From: an uncultured Alphaproteobacteria bacterium
Lineage (GTDB): Bacteria; Pseudomonadota; Alphaproteobacteria; Micropepsales; Micropepsaceae
Assembly (NCBI GenBank): GCA_903857685.1
Contig: CAIOFO010000082.1
Location: forward strand, 1 to 36,438
Length of the DNA stretch: 36,438 bases
Reading direction: 5' to 3'
The notes below the pieces were generated by a model, which saw only the letters and a program-made list of their open reading frames with translations, had not been told where the DNA came from and did not search any database. Of this stretch, positions 1-11,903 are shown piece after piece (within the stretch, counting starts at the first letter, position 1; each line of letters begins with the position of its first letter). The position numbers were made by a program, and so were the translations under genes.

Positions 1-13
1 ATTATTGCCGGCG

Positions 14-27
14 TTAAGCCGGTTTAA
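14..27. promoter_or_regulatory. CtrA-like site, TTAA-N6-TTAA
   Basis: TTAA at 14-17 and at 24-27 are separated by six bases and form a small dyad (GTTAA/TTAAC), about 75 bases before the receiver gene. The usual CtrA site has a seven-base spacer, so this is a weaker candidate than those at 3599 and 23359. Confidence 0.35.
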
Positions 28-100
28 CCAAACATTTCGACCCTTCCTTAATACCGCCGGGCCATTCTGTCGCAAGCTTGCAGAAGGTGGGTGGGGCGGC

Positions 101-1048
101 ATGGCGCGTCTTGCGTATGACAGCGTCGAGGCTTTGGTTTACGATCCGGTTTCGGCAAATCGCACCGCAACCCGCGCGGCTCTCTATGCCCTGGGCTTCC
201 GCCACACCGACGGCGTCGCCACCCTCGAAGCCTGCATGGAAGCCCTCCAGAAACGCGCTCCCGACATCGTGCTGTGCGAAGCGCAGGGCGCCGGCGAGGA
301 ACTTTGCGCCGCGATCCAGGAACTGCGCCAGGGCGGAGGCTGCGACAATCCCTTCATCGTTGTCATCGTCACCGCCTGGGAGAAAAGCACCGGCCTGATC
401 AACCGCGTGGTCAATTCCGGCGCCGACGATCTGCTGCTGCGGCCTTTCTCGACCGCGCTGCTGGGAAGCCGCATCGAGGCGCATATCGAACGGCGCAAGG
501 GCTTTGTCATCACCACCGATTATGTCGGCCCCGACCGCCGCCTGGCGCAGACGCGCGCCAGCAACAGCGCCGACAATTTCGAGCCGCCCAATTCTCTCAA
601 GATGAAGGCCAAGGACAAGATGTCGGCCGAAGCCGTCAGCAAGCGGCTGGATGTCGATCTCAAGACCGCCCGCGAAAAGCTGCACGCGGAAAAGCTGCGC
701 CGCGATTCCTTCCAGATCTGCATCCTGTGGCGGCTGATGCAGGAACAGCGCCCCGGTCTGCCGGCGGTGCAGGTGGATCTGGAGCGGCTGGTCAGCCTGG
801 CGCATTCGGTGCAGCGGCGTTGCCAGGACGGCGACCACGGCGCGGTGGCGGAATGGTGCGAATCCATTCGTGCCGCCACGGCGGGGCTGGAACAGGACCG
901 CAATGCCGCGATGCATCTGCTGGGTCATGCCGCCCTGGAGTTGCACGCGATTTTCCATCCCGAACAGTCGACCGCCGACCGCATTGCCGAGATAGACGCC
1001 ACCGTCGCGATCATCCGGGCTCGCAGCCAGACCGCCATCGCCTCCTGA
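101..1048 (+). CDS. Degenerate CheY-like receiver protein with C-terminal helical region
   Basis: The 315-aa product has an N-terminal receiver-like fold (residues about 8-130) followed by a helical C-terminal part of unknown role. The receiver is degenerate. The usual phospho-acceptor Asp is Glu60 (in PDIVLCE), the acidic pair is reduced to Asp15-Pro, and the conserved Lys is Arg114, while the switch Thr91 (VTAWE) is kept. Phosphorylation by a normal histidine kinase is therefore unlikely, and Glu may mimic the phosphorylated state (inference). The receiver ends in DYVGPDRR, a tail resembling that of the response regulator at 20686-21195. The ATG at 101 was chosen because it begins the receiver strand and follows a GAAGGTGGG stretch; the frame is open back to base 5 without recognisable homology. 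A CtrA-like TTAA pair lies at 14-27. Confidence 0.8.
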   Translation: MARLAYDSVEALVYDPVSANRTATRAALYALGFRHTDGVATLEACMEALQKRAPDIVLCEAQGAGEELCAAIQELRQGGGCDNPFIVVIVTAWEKSTGLINRVVNSGADDLLLRPFSTALLGSRIEAHIERRKGFVITTDYVGPDRRLAQTRASNSADNFEPPNSLKMKAKDKMSAEAVSKRLDVDLKTAREKLHAEKLRRDSFQICILWRLMQEQRPGLPAVQVDLERLVSLAHSVQRRCQDGDHGAVAEWCESIRAATAGLEQDRNAAMHLLGHAALELHAIFHPEQSTADRIAEIDATVAIIRARSQTAIAS

Positions 1049-1055
1049 GCGGCCC

Positions 1056-1104
1056 CGCCCGAACCCTCGATTCGGGCGTTCGCACGATCTTGGCGCCTGC
1101 GAAC
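1056..1104 (+). terminator. Two consecutive stem-loops after the receiver gene
   Basis: CGCCCGAA (1056-1063) pairs perfectly with TTCGGGCG (1071-1078) across a seven-base loop. GTTCGCA (1078-1084) pairs with TGCGAAC (1098-1104). They start eight bases after the stop codon at 1048, as expected for a terminator, but no clear T-run follows, so termination is uncertain. The rest of the 151-base gap to secG shows no gene. Confidence 0.4.
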
Positions 1105-1199
1105 CCCTTGAAAATGCGCGGGTTTCAACCCAGATCCGCCATACGCCTTTCAATTCGAGATGCTTTGATCTAAACACCCGGCCTTCAAGAGATTTGCCC

Positions 1200-1541
1200 A
1201 TGCAGACCCTGCTTGTTTTTCTCGAACTGGTGATCGCGGTCGCCCTTATCATCTTCGTTCTGCTGCAGCGTTCCGAAGGCGGCGCACTGGGCATGGGCAG
1301 CGGCGGCGGCGGCATGGGCGGGCTTTTCTCGCCGCGCGGCGCCGCCGACACCCTGACGCGCACCACCGCCGTCCTGGCCGGTCTGTTCTTCATCATCTGC
1401 CTGGCGCTCAACCTGCTGGCGCTGCGCGGCCATAACGAGACCTCGATTCTCGACACGCCCGCCACCACCGGCTCCGCCCCGGCCAAGCCGGGCACGATGG
1501 TGCCGGCGCCTATCGGTCCGTCCGTTCCCAAGCCTCAATAA
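1200..1541 (+). CDS. secG: Preprotein translocase subunit SecG
   Basis: SecG is the small auxiliary subunit of the SecYEG protein-conducting channel in the inner membrane. The 113-aa product has the family layout: transmembrane helix 1 at about residues 3-22, the LLQRSEGGALG motif directly after it, a Gly-rich loop (GGGG at 35-38), then transmembrane helix 2 at about 55-75. A hydrophilic Ala/Pro-rich tail follows. The ATG at 1200 is preferred over an in-frame TTG two codons earlier because the protein then begins directly with the hydrophobic helix. It precedes pyrG by 90 bases. secG next to pyrG is, from memory, a common order in alphaproteobacteria. Confidence 0.95.
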   Translation: MQTLLVFLELVIAVALIIFVLLQRSEGGALGMGSGGGGMGGLFSPRGAADTLTRTTAVLAGLFFIICLALNLLALRGHNETSILDTPATTGSAPAKPGTMVPAPIGPSVPKPQ

Positions 1542-1551
1542 ATTCGTTCAT

Positions 1552-1590
1552 TTCACGCGATATTTCGCGTCTGAAATATTTTCCATTTTA
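1552..1590 (+). terminator. Possible secG terminator
   Basis: After the secG stop, an ATTTCA..CGCGA arm pairs with TCGCG..TGAAAT around a TATT loop with a two-base bulge, and a T-rich stretch (ATTTTCCATTTT) follows. The shape suits an intrinsic terminator. A leader hairpin for pyrG is an alternative. Confidence 0.4.
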
Positions 1591-1625
1591 GTGCTTGAGG
1601 CGTGCATGGCTTTTCGACATGGTGA

Positions 1626-3526
<1,901 letters not shown>

Positions 3527-3598
3527 ATAAGCACCAAAACCGGGGAAACTATCCCCTTGCCGCCATGAAACTTCGCCCATCTACCCGGTTCCCGGCAG

Positions 3599-3613
3599 TT
3601 AACAGGTCCTTAA
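3599..3613. promoter_or_regulatory. CtrA site, exact TTAA-N7-TTAA
   Basis: TTAA at 3599-3602 and 3610-3613 with a seven-base spacer match the full CtrA consensus known from Caulobacter. The site lies between the divergent genes starting at 3526 and 3668. It sits in the flank GGCAGTTAACAG, which recurs at the site at 23359. Confidence 0.65.
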
Positions 3614-3667
3614 TCCCATCCTTCGGAACGTAGGAATTCAGTAAGCCCGGACCTGTATCCTTCTGCC

Positions 3668-4717
3668 ATGGGCCGGACATTGCCACTTGTCACAAGGGCT
3701 GCCGTCATCGCGTGTGCCTGCGCGATGCTGTTTCTTTTTGTCGTCTCGGCGCATGCCCAGACCCAGAATGACGATCGCTACGGCTTTGTGCCGGTGCCGC
3801 CGCCCACCGGCATCCCCAACATGACAGCGCAGCAGCCGCCGGTTGCCGCGCCCACCATGCCGGTGCAGAGCGCGCCGCTGGGACCGCCGGGCAACATGCC
3901 TGCCTATGCGCAAGGCTATGCGCCGCCGAACCAGGGCTACGCCCCCGCGCCGCCGATGCAACAGGTCCCGCCGCAATATGCGCAGTACAATGCCGCCGTG
4001 ATGCAGCCGCCCATGCCGATGCAAAACCAGGGCTTCGTGCAGCCGCCGCAGCAGCCTTATGGCTATGCCGCCGCTTCGCCGCCGCTGAACCGGGGCGGCT
4101 ATTACGACGCTGCCACCAGCCGCTACGGCACCCAGATGGCGGCCGATCCCAATGCCTATTACATGTCCTCCAGCAACGGCCAGAATATCGTCAGCGGTTA
4201 TACGCTCGGCCCGGGCGACAAGATCCGCGTCAGCGTGTTCGGCGAGGAAGATCTTTCCGGCGAATACCAGATTGACAGTTCCGGCATGGTGCGCCTGCCT
4301 TTGATCGGCACCATGCGGGCGGCGGGCTTTACGTCTCCGGCGCTGGAGAACGCCATCGCCGGCGCCCTGGCGCAGGGCTATCTCAAGAGTCCGCGCGTCA
4401 ATGTCGAGGTCTCGGCCTACCGGCCCTTCTATATCATCGGCTCCGTCAACCGGCCCGGCGAATATCCCTATGTCGCCAACATGACGGCCCTCAACGCCAT
4501 CGCCTTTGGCGGCGGCTTCACCGATGCCGCCAAGACCAGCACCGTCTATGTCCGTCATGAAGGCAGCACCTCGGAAGTGGACATGCCGGCCAGCCAGCTC
4601 ACCATGATCTATCCCGGCGATGTCGTGCGGGTGAAGAACACGCTGTTCTGGGATGCCATGAGCGTGGTCTCGCCGCTGGCCGCGCCCGCCGTCGTGGCAG
4701 CCACGGTCTTCAAATAA
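3668..4717 (+). CDS. Polysaccharide export protein (Wza/ExoF-like, SLBB domain)
   Basis: Periplasmic or outer-membrane export protein for a surface polysaccharide. The 349-aa product has a signal peptide (about 1-30, cleavage after AHA), then roughly 130 residues rich in Pro, Gln, Gly and Tyr with short NQGYAP-type repeats, probably disordered. The Poly_export domain follows, beginning GYTLGPGDKIRVSVFGEEDLSG and running through LPLIGTMRAAGFT, and then an SLBB domain (YIIGSVNRPGEYPY). There is no lipobox Cys at the cleavage site, unlike E. coli Wza. No glycosyltransferase or polymerase gene adjoins it, so its substrate cannot be named. A CtrA-type site lies 55 bases upstream. Confidence 0.88.
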   Translation: MGRTLPLVTRAAVIACACAMLFLFVVSAHAQTQNDDRYGFVPVPPPTGIPNMTAQQPPVAAPTMPVQSAPLGPPGNMPAYAQGYAPPNQGYAPAPPMQQVPPQYAQYNAAVMQPPMPMQNQGFVQPPQQPYGYAAASPPLNRGGYYDAATSRYGTQMAADPNAYYMSSSNGQNIVSGYTLGPGDKIRVSVFGEEDLSGEYQIDSSGMVRLPLIGTMRAAGFTSPALENAIAGALAQGYLKSPRVNVEVSAYRPFYIIGSVNRPGEYPYVANMTALNAIAFGGGFTDAAKTSTVYVRHEGSTSEVDMPASQLTMIYPGDVVRVKNTLFWDAMSVVSPLAAPAVVAATVFK

Positions 4718-4719
4718 TT

Positions 4720-4774
4720 GGTCGCACGGCCGGACGGAAAACCGCGAGGCCGCACTTTTCCTGGCCGATGCTCC
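4720..4774 (+). repeat. Mosaic intergenic repeat, copy A
   Basis: A 55-base element starting GGTCGCACGGCCGGACG and ending CTGGCCGATGCTCC. It is nearly identical to copy B (15514-15567) and shares its ends with copies C, D and E. CGGCC/GGCCG and GGAAAA/TTTTCC can pair to fold it into a hairpin. It begins three bases after the export gene stop and lies upstream of kdsA. Confidence 0.9.
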
Positions 4775-4817
4775 GGTTAAACTTTACGAAAACACCGGGT
4801 AGGCGTAGGGAAGGGCC

Positions 4818-5662
4818 ATGACGGTTCACGCCCCCACCCAGCCCAATGCCGTGGTCAAGGCCGGCAATGTCGAGATCGGCAACGCCAGGAAGCTCTGCAT
4901 CATCGCCGGGCCCTGCCAGCTGGAAAGCCGCGCCCATGCCTTCGACATGGCGGGCGCCCTGAAAGAGGCGTGCGAGAAGGCCGGCGTCGGCCTGATCTAC
5001 AAGACCAGTTTCGACAAGGCCAACCGCACCAGCGCCAATTCCGAGCGCGGCCTGGGGCTGGAACGCGCCCTGCCGATCTTCGCCGACATCCGTTCCAAGT
5101 TCGGCCTGCCGGTGCTCACCGACGTGCATGAGCGCGACCAGTGCGCCGCCGTGGCCCAGGCCGTGGACATCTTGCAGATTCCCGCCTTCCTCAGCCGCCA
5201 GACCGATCTTCTGGTCGCCGCCGCCCATACCGGCCGGATCGTCAATGTGAAGAAGGGCCAGTTCCTCTCGCCCTACGACATGAAGAATGTCATCGCCAAG
5301 ATCACCGGCGCCGGCAATCCCAATGTGCTGGTGACCGAGCGCGGCGTCAGCTTCGGCTACAACACGCTGGTCAGCGACATGCGCAGCCTGCCGATCATGG
5401 CCGGCTTCGGCGCCCCGGTAGTGTTCGACGCCACCCATTCGGTGCAGGCCCCTGGCGGGCAGGGCGACACCTCCGGCGGCGACCGCTCCATGGTGCCCTA
5501 TCTGGCCCGCGCCGCGGTGGCGGTGGGGGTGGCAGCCGTCTTCATGGAAGTGCACCAGGATCCCGACCATGCGCCGTCCGACGGCCCCAACATGGTCAAG
5601 CTCAAGGATTTCCCGGCTTTGCTGCAGCAGCTGGTCGAGATCGACGCGATTGTGAAGAAATA

Positions 5663-5663
<1 letters not shown>
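4818..5663 (+). CDS. kdsA: 3-deoxy-8-phosphooctulonate synthase (KDO-8-phosphate synthase)
   Basis: KdsA condenses phosphoenolpyruvate with arabinose-5-phosphate to give KDO-8-phosphate, the precursor of the KDO sugars of the lipopolysaccharide inner core. The 281-aa length is typical. Family motifs are present: IIAGPCQLES near residue 32, YKTSFDKANRTS, LTDVHE, and a C-terminal DATHSVQ and HQDPDHAPSDGPN. The Cys in AGPCQLES is conserved and the PDHAPSDGPN segment is intact. A good ribosome site (GGGAAGG) stands before the ATG. The stop codon runs into repeat copy D. Confidence 0.97.
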
Positions 5664-7596
<1,933 letters not shown>

Positions 7597-7637
7597 CGCG
7601 TGCTGCAAAGCTTAACGCCGCTCAGGCTAAGTTCCTT

Positions 7638-7703
7638 GAATCCTTAACTGAATCCCTGTTGACAGGGCGAATCAGTGTGTGATTCGTTGCTTGAATGCGA
7701 ATC
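7638..7703. promoter_or_regulatory. Cluster of five GANTC (CcrM) sites before the ftsB-like gene
   Basis: GANTC occurs at 7638-7642, 7650-7654, 7669-7673, 7681-7685 and 7699-7703. A TTGACA hexamer (7659-7664) lies inside the dyad CCCTGTTGACAGGG. The last three sites form the repeats CGAATCA, TGATTCG and CGAATCA, so the middle copy can pair with either neighbour, and the second pairing encloses the ATG at 7695. GANTC is the target of the alphaproteobacterial methyltransferase CcrM, and GcrA reads its methylation state. A cell-cycle promoter is inferred. TTAAC half-sites also occur at 7612 and 7644. Confidence 0.6.
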
Positions 7704-8012
7704 AAGCGTTCGGTCACACGGTTTTTCGGGGCATTGATCCTTCCGGCCATCTCCATCGCCGTGGTTTCCTATTTCGGCGCCTACGCCATCTGGGGCGAAC
7801 GCGGCCTTCTCCAGCTTGAAGACGTCCAGGCCCATCTCGGCATGCAGCAGGAACAACTGGCCCTGGTGCAGGGCGAGCGCGACCGGCTGGCCCATCGCAT
7901 TCAGCTGATGGAGCCGGGTCATGCCGATCCCGACATGGTCGAAGAACTGGCGCGCGGCCAGTTGATGGATGGTGGGCCGGGTCAGGTCGCCATTCCGCGC
8001 GACGCGCATTGA
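7695..8012 (+). CDS. FtsB-like septum formation initiator
   Basis: The 105-aa product has the FtsB/DivIC layout: a short cytoplasmic N-terminus rich in Arg and Lys, one transmembrane helix at about residues 12-34, then a periplasmic coiled coil (about 38-72, LQLEDVQAHLGMQQEQLALVQ) and an acidic/Pro tail with MVEELARGQL. FtsB bridges FtsL and FtsQ in the cell division complex. A position between enolase and the pyruvate dehydrogenase genes is, from memory, common for the alphaproteobacterial member. No Shine-Dalgarno sequence precedes the ATG at 7695. The start lies in a region packed with GANTC sites and a hairpin that could hide the start codon. Sequence conservation in this family is low, so the function rests on architecture and context. 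Confidence 0.82.
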   Translation: MRIKRSVTRFFGALILPAISIAVVSYFGAYAIWGERGLLQLEDVQAHLGMQQEQLALVQGERDRLAHRIQLMEPGHADPDMVEELARGQLMDGGPGQVAIPRDAH

Positions 8013-8067
8013 TCTTGCGCCATACCGCATAGCCCCGACAGGACATTACAAGCGGACAATTTTGCCC

Positions 8068-8107
8068 CGAACACTGTTCGCAGAGTGCGGCGCAACAAAA
8101 TTATAAT
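8068..8107 (+). promoter_or_regulatory. Probable promoter and operator of the pdh operon
   Basis: A perfect -10 hexamer TATAAT lies at 8102-8107, about 70 bases before pdhA. A weak -35-like TTCGCA is at 8077-8082. The dyad CGAACA-C-TGTTCG (8068-8080) overlaps the -35 region and is a plausible repressor or activator site. The rest of the 164-base gap between 8012 and 8177 shows no gene. Confidence 0.45.
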
Positions 8108-8176
8108 CGCTTGCCAACTCCCTAGACGCTCTGCCAAAAAGCCGTCCGGCCTTCCCTTCAAGAGCGCATAAAAAAC

Positions 8177-9163
8177 ATGCCGGAACCCAAAACCGCCCCC
8201 AATATCGCCAACGCCGAATCCCTCAAGAAAATGTATGCGGACATGCTCTTGATCCGCCGTTTCGAGGAGCGGGCGGGCCAGCTCTACGGCATGGGTCTGA
8301 TCGGCGGTTTCTGCCACCTTTATATCGGCCAGGAGGCGGTGGTTGTCGGCATGCAGGCCGCCACCAAGCCGGAAGACCAGGTCATCACCGCCTATCGCGA
8401 TCACGGCCACATGCTGGCCTGCGGCATGGACCCCAAGGGCGTGATGGCGGAACTCACCGGACGCAGCGGCGGCTACAGCCACGGCAAGGGCGGCTCGATG
8501 CACATGTTCTCGTCCGACAAGAAATTCTATGGCGGCCACGGCATTGTCGGCGCCCAGGTGCCGCTGGGCACGGGGCTGGCCTTCGCCAACCGCTATCGCG
8601 GCAACCAGGGTGTCAGCCTGACCTATTTCGGCGACGGCGCCTCCAACCAGGGCCAGGTCTACGAAGCCTTCAACATGGCCGAGCTGTGGAAGCTGCCGGT
8701 GGTCTACATCATCGAGAACAACCAGTACGCCATGGGCACGTCGGTGGCGCGATCCAGCGCCTTGCAGGATTTCTCCAAGCGCGGCGTCTCCTTCAACATT
8801 CCGGGCGTCCAGGTGGACGGCATGGATGTTGAGGCGGTGGAAGCGGCGGGCAAGGAAGCCCTGGCTTATTGCCGCAGCGGCAAGGGCCCCATCATTCTGG
8901 AAATGAAAACCTACCGCTATCGCGGCCATTCCATGTCCGACCCGGCCAAGTACCGGACGCGCGAAGAGGTGGACCAGGTGCGCGAAACCCGCGATCCCAT
9001 CGAGCATTTCGGCAAGAAGCTGATCCAGCGCGGCGTCGCCACCGAGGCCGACCTGAAGATGGTGGACAATGAGATCAAGCAGACCGTCATCGCCTCGGCG
9101 GAATTCGCCACCACCAGCCTCGAGCCGGGTCCCGCCGAACTTTACACGGATATTGTGATCTGA
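8177..9163 (+). CDS. pdhA: Pyruvate dehydrogenase E1 component, alpha subunit
   Basis: This is the thiamine-diphosphate-binding alpha chain of the heterodimer-type E1, which decarboxylates pyruvate and passes the acetyl group to lipoyl-E2. The 328-aa product has the TPP motif [15 protein letters not shown] ... ENNQYAMGT, the E1 alpha N-terminal [12 protein letters not shown], the HGHMLACG segment, and the regulatory-loop-like [15 protein letters not shown]. It is the first gene of pdhA-pdhB-pdhC-lpdA. Its TGA stop overlaps the ATG of pdhB by one base (TGATG), which indicates translational coupling. Loading of the complex from a promoter at about 8102 is inferred. Confidence 0.97.
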   Translation: MPEPKTAPNIANAESLKKMYADMLLIRRFEERAGQLYGMGLIGGFCHLYIGQEAVVVGMQAATKPEDQVITAYRDHGHMLACGMDPKGVMAELTGRSGGYSHGKGGSMHMFSSDKKFYGGHGIVGAQVPLGTGLAFANRYRGNQGVSLTYFGDGASNQGQVYEAFNMAELWKLPVVYIIENNQYAMGTSVARSSALQDFSKRGVSFNIPGVQVDGMDVEAVEAAGKEALAYCRSGKGPIILEMKTYRYRGHSMSDPAKYRTREEVDQVRETRDPIEHFGKKLIQRGVATEADLKMVDNEIKQTVIASAEFATTSLEPGPAELYTDIVI

Positions 9164-10527
9164 TGTCCACCCAAATCCTGATGCCTGCGCTGTCGCCCAC
9201 CATGGAAGAGGGCAAGCTTGCCCGTTGGCTGGTCAAGGAAGGCGACACCGTCAAGTCCGGCACCATCCTGGCGGAAATCGAAACCGACAAGGCGACAATG
9301 GAATTCGAGGCGGTGGATGAAGGCCGCATCGGAAAAATCCTCGTGCCCGAAGGCAGCGAAGGCGTGAAGGTCAATTCGCCCATCGCCACATTGCTGGCCG
9401 ATGGCGAGGACGCGTCATCTGCCGCCGCCCCGTCCGCCAAACCCGAAGCGCCCAAGCCCGAAGCAGCAGCGCCGGCTTCCGCCGCGCCCAGCGCTCCGAA
9501 ATTCGAAATCGCCAGCGATCCGTCCCTGCCGCCCGGCACCGAAATGGTGATGACCACGGTGCGCGATGCGCTGCGCGACGCCATGGCCGAGGAAATGCGC
9601 CGCGACGAGCTGGTGTTCCTGATGGGCGAGGAAGTCGCCGAATACCAGGGCGCCTACAAGATCAGCCAGGGCCTGCTGCAGGAATTCGGCGCCCGCCGCG
9701 TCATCGACACGCCGATCACTGAGCATGGTTTTGCCGGTCTTGGCGTGGGCGCGGCCTTTGACGGCCTCAAGCCGATTGTCGAGTTCATGACCTGGAATTT
9801 CGCCATGCAGGCGATGGACCAGATCATCAACTCCGCCGCCAAGACCCGCTACATGTCGGGCGGCCAGATGAGCTGCCCCATCGTGTTCCGCGGCCCCAAC
9901 GGCGCCGCCTCCCGCGTCGCCGCCCAGCACAGCCAGGATTATTCCTCCTGGTATGCCTCGGTCCCGGGCCTGAAGGTGATCGCGCCCTATTTCGCCGCCG
10001 ATGCCAAGGGCCTGCTGAAAGCCGCGATCCGCGACCCCAATCCCATCATCTTCCTGGAAAATGAAATCGTTTATGGCCGCTCCTTCGAGGTGCCCAAGAT
10101 CGACGATTTCGTGCTGCCCATCGGCAAGGCGCGGGTGGTCAAGCGGGGCAAGGATGTGACGCTGGTGTCCTACTCAATCGCTGTCGGCCTGGCGCTGGAA
10201 GCCGCCGAGAAACTGGCGGCGGACGGCATTGAATGCGAGGTCATCGACCTTCGCACTCTCAGGCCGCTCGACATGGAGACTGTGATTGCCTCGGTGAAGA
10301 AGACCAACCGCATTGTCACCGTCGAGCAATGCTGGCCGGTCTGCTCCATCGGCACCGAGGTTTCCGCGCAGGTGGTGGCGCAGGCCTTTGACTATCTCGA
10401 TGCGCCGCCCGGCAAGGTCACCGGCAAGGACGTTCCCATGCCCTATGCCGCCAATCTGGAGAAGCTGGCGCTGCCCACGGTTGACGATGTGATCACGGCG
10501 GTCAAATCCGTCTGCTACAGGAGCTGA
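9163..10527 (+). CDS. pdhB: Pyruvate dehydrogenase E1 component, beta subunit with N-terminal lipoyl domain
   Basis: The 454-aa protein is longer than an ordinary E1 beta (about 330 aa) because it carries a lipoyl domain at residues 1-80, with lipoyl-lysine Lys43 in [12 protein letters not shown]. An Ala/Pro-rich flexible linker (about 85-118) follows, then the E1 beta transketolase-like domains ([54 protein letters not shown]). This lipoylated E1 beta is known from Zymomonas, Sinorhizobium and other alphaproteobacteria. Its lipoyl domain is almost identical, at the DNA level too, to that of the adjacent pdhC. Confidence 0.97.
   Translation: MSTQILMPALSPTMEEGKLARWLVKEGDTVKSGTILAEIETDKATMEFEAVDEGRIGKILVPEGSEGVKVNSPIATLLADGEDASSAAAPSAKPEAPKPEAAAPASAAPSAPKFEIASDPSLPPGTEMVMTTVRDALRDAMAEEMRRDELVFLMGEEVAEYQGAYKISQGLLQEFGARRVIDTPITEHGFAGLGVGAAFDGLKPIVEFMTWNFAMQAMDQIINSAAKTRYMSGGQMSCPIVFRGPNGAASRVAAQHSQDYSSWYASVPGLKVIAPYFAADAKGLLKAAIRDPNPIIFLENEIVYGRSFEVPKIDDFVLPIGKARVVKRGKDVTLVSYSIAVGLALEAAEKLAADGIECEVIDLRTLRPLDMETVIASVKKTNRIVTVEQCWPVCSIGTEVSAQVVAQAFDYLDAPPGKVTGKDVPMPYAANLEKLALPTVDDVITAVKSVCYRS
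9175..9408 (+). repeat. Lipoyl-domain direct repeat, copy 1
   Basis: This 234-base stretch of pdhB matches pdhC 10542-10775 without gaps at an offset of 1367 bases. Most differences are at third codon positions. Confidence 0.9.
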
Positions 10528-10529
10528 CT

Positions 10530-11894
10530 GTGGCGACCAACATCCTGATGCCCGCGCTGTCGCCCACCATGGAAGAGGGCAAGCTTGCCCGCTGGCTGGT
10601 CAAGGAAGGCGACACCGTCAAGTCCGGCACCATCCTGGCCGAAATCGAGACCGACAAGGCGACGATGGAATTCGAGGCCGTGGACGAGGGCAGGATCGGC
10701 AAGATCCTGGTGCCCGAAGGCAGCGAAGGCGTGAAGGTCAACGCCCCCATCGCCATATTGCTGGACGAGGGCGAGAAACTGGGCGCCATGGATATTCCCG
10801 CCGCCATGAAGGACATCAAGGCGGCGGTGAAGAGCGAAATCGCGCCCCCCGGCGCCGGAGGCGCCCAATCGACAAAGGCCGAAGCGCCCAAAGCGGAAGC
10901 TCCGAAAGCTGCACCCGCACCGTCTGCTCCCGCCGCCCATCCGGCGGGCGAGGGCAATCGCCTGTTTGCCTCGCCGCTGGCCCGCCGCATCGCCGCCCAG
11001 AAGGGCGTTGACCTTGCCGCTTTGGCCGGCTCCGGCCCGCGCGGCCGCATCGTCGCCCATGACGTCGAACACGCCCAGCCGGGGTTGCCCAGGCCTGCTG
11101 CCGCTGCGCCCGCTGCTGCTTCAGGCGGCGGTGCCCAGGGAACAACCGGCTTTGCGGCGCTGCCGGACGCCAAGCTGTTCTACAAGGTTGGCGAATATGA
11201 AGAGATCCCGCACGACTCCATGCGCAAGGCCATCGCCAAGCGCCTGACCGCGGCCAAGGCGCTGATCCCGCATTACTACCTCACCATTGACTGCAACCTG
11301 ACATCGCTGATGGCGACCCGCGAAGCCCTCAACAGCGCTGCGCCCAAGAACAAGGAAAAGCAGCCCGCCTACAAATTGTCGGTCAACGACTTTGTCGTGA
11401 AGGCTTCGGCCATGGCGTTGATCCGCCATCCCGACGTCAATGCCAGCTGGACCGACACTGCCATCCTGCGCCACAAGCACGCCGATGTCGGCATCGCCGT
11501 GGCGATCCCCTCCGGCCTGATCACCCCCATCGTCTTCGCGGCGGAGACCAAGGGCCTGGCCCAGATTTCCAACGAAGTGAAGGAACTGGCGGGCAAGGCC
11601 AAGGACAAGAAGCTCAAGCCCAACGAATATGAAGGCGGTGGGTTCTCGGTCTCCAATCTGGGCATGTTCGGGGTCAAGGAATTCACCTCCATCATCAACC
11701 CGCCCCAGTCCTGCATCATCGCGGTGGGCGCGGGCGAGGAGCGCGCCATTGTCGTGAACGGCAAGATCGAGGTCGCCACCATGATGAGCGTGACCATGTC
11801 CTGCGATCACCGCGTGGTGGACGGCGCCACCGGCGCCAAGTTCCTGCAGACCTTCAAGCAGTTCATCGAAGAACCTGCTTCGATGCTGTTGTGA
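10530..11894 (+). CDS. pdhC: Dihydrolipoamide acetyltransferase (E2 of pyruvate dehydrogenase)
   Basis: E2 is the core of the PDH complex and transfers the acetyl group from lipoyl-lysine to CoA. The 454-aa product has one lipoyl domain (1-80, Lys43), an Ala/Pro-rich linker, a peripheral subunit-binding domain (about 148-183, [19 protein letters not shown]), a second linker, and the catalytic domain (about 220-454) ending with HRVVDG (His427 and Asp431). The start is GTG at 10530, two bases after the pdhB stop, with AGGAGC inside the pdhB end as ribosome site. Length and motifs fit PDH E2; the neighbours rule out 2-oxoglutarate or branched-chain E2. Confidence 0.97.
   Translation: MATNILMPALSPTMEEGKLARWLVKEGDTVKSGTILAEIETDKATMEFEAVDEGRIGKILVPEGSEGVKVNAPIAILLDEGEKLGAMDIPAAMKDIKAAVKSEIAPPGAGGAQSTKAEAPKAEAPKAAPAPSAPAAHPAGEGNRLFASPLARRIAAQKGVDLAALAGSGPRGRIVAHDVEHAQPGLPRPAAAAPAAASGGGAQGTTGFAALPDAKLFYKVGEYEEIPHDSMRKAIAKRLTAAKALIPHYYLTIDCNLTSLMATREALNSAAPKNKEKQPAYKLSVNDFVVKASAMALIRHPDVNASWTDTAILRHKHADVGIAVAIPSGLITPIVFAAETKGLAQISNEVKELAGKAKDKKLKPNEYEGGGFSVSNLGMFGVKEFTSIINPPQSCIIAVGAGEERAIVVNGKIEVATMMSVTMSCDHRVVDGATGAKFLQTFKQFIEEPASMLL
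10542..10775 (+). repeat. Lipoyl-domain direct repeat, copy 2
   Basis: Partner of pdhB 9175-9408. Within the encoded domain core, the only changes I see up to the PIA-LL end are Ser to Ala and Thr to Ile. Confidence 0.9.
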
Positions 11895-11903
11895 GTTTGA
11901 TCC

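Noticed and set aside
8068-8080. LexA (SOS) box before pdhA
   Set aside because: The dyad has a three-base centre between CGAAC and GTTCG. The Gram-positive box has four, and the alphaproteobacterial LexA site is a direct repeat.
8131-8160. A sixth copy of the mosaic repeat before pdhA
   Set aside because: Only a short GCCGTCCGGCC stretch matches; both ends of the repeat are missing.
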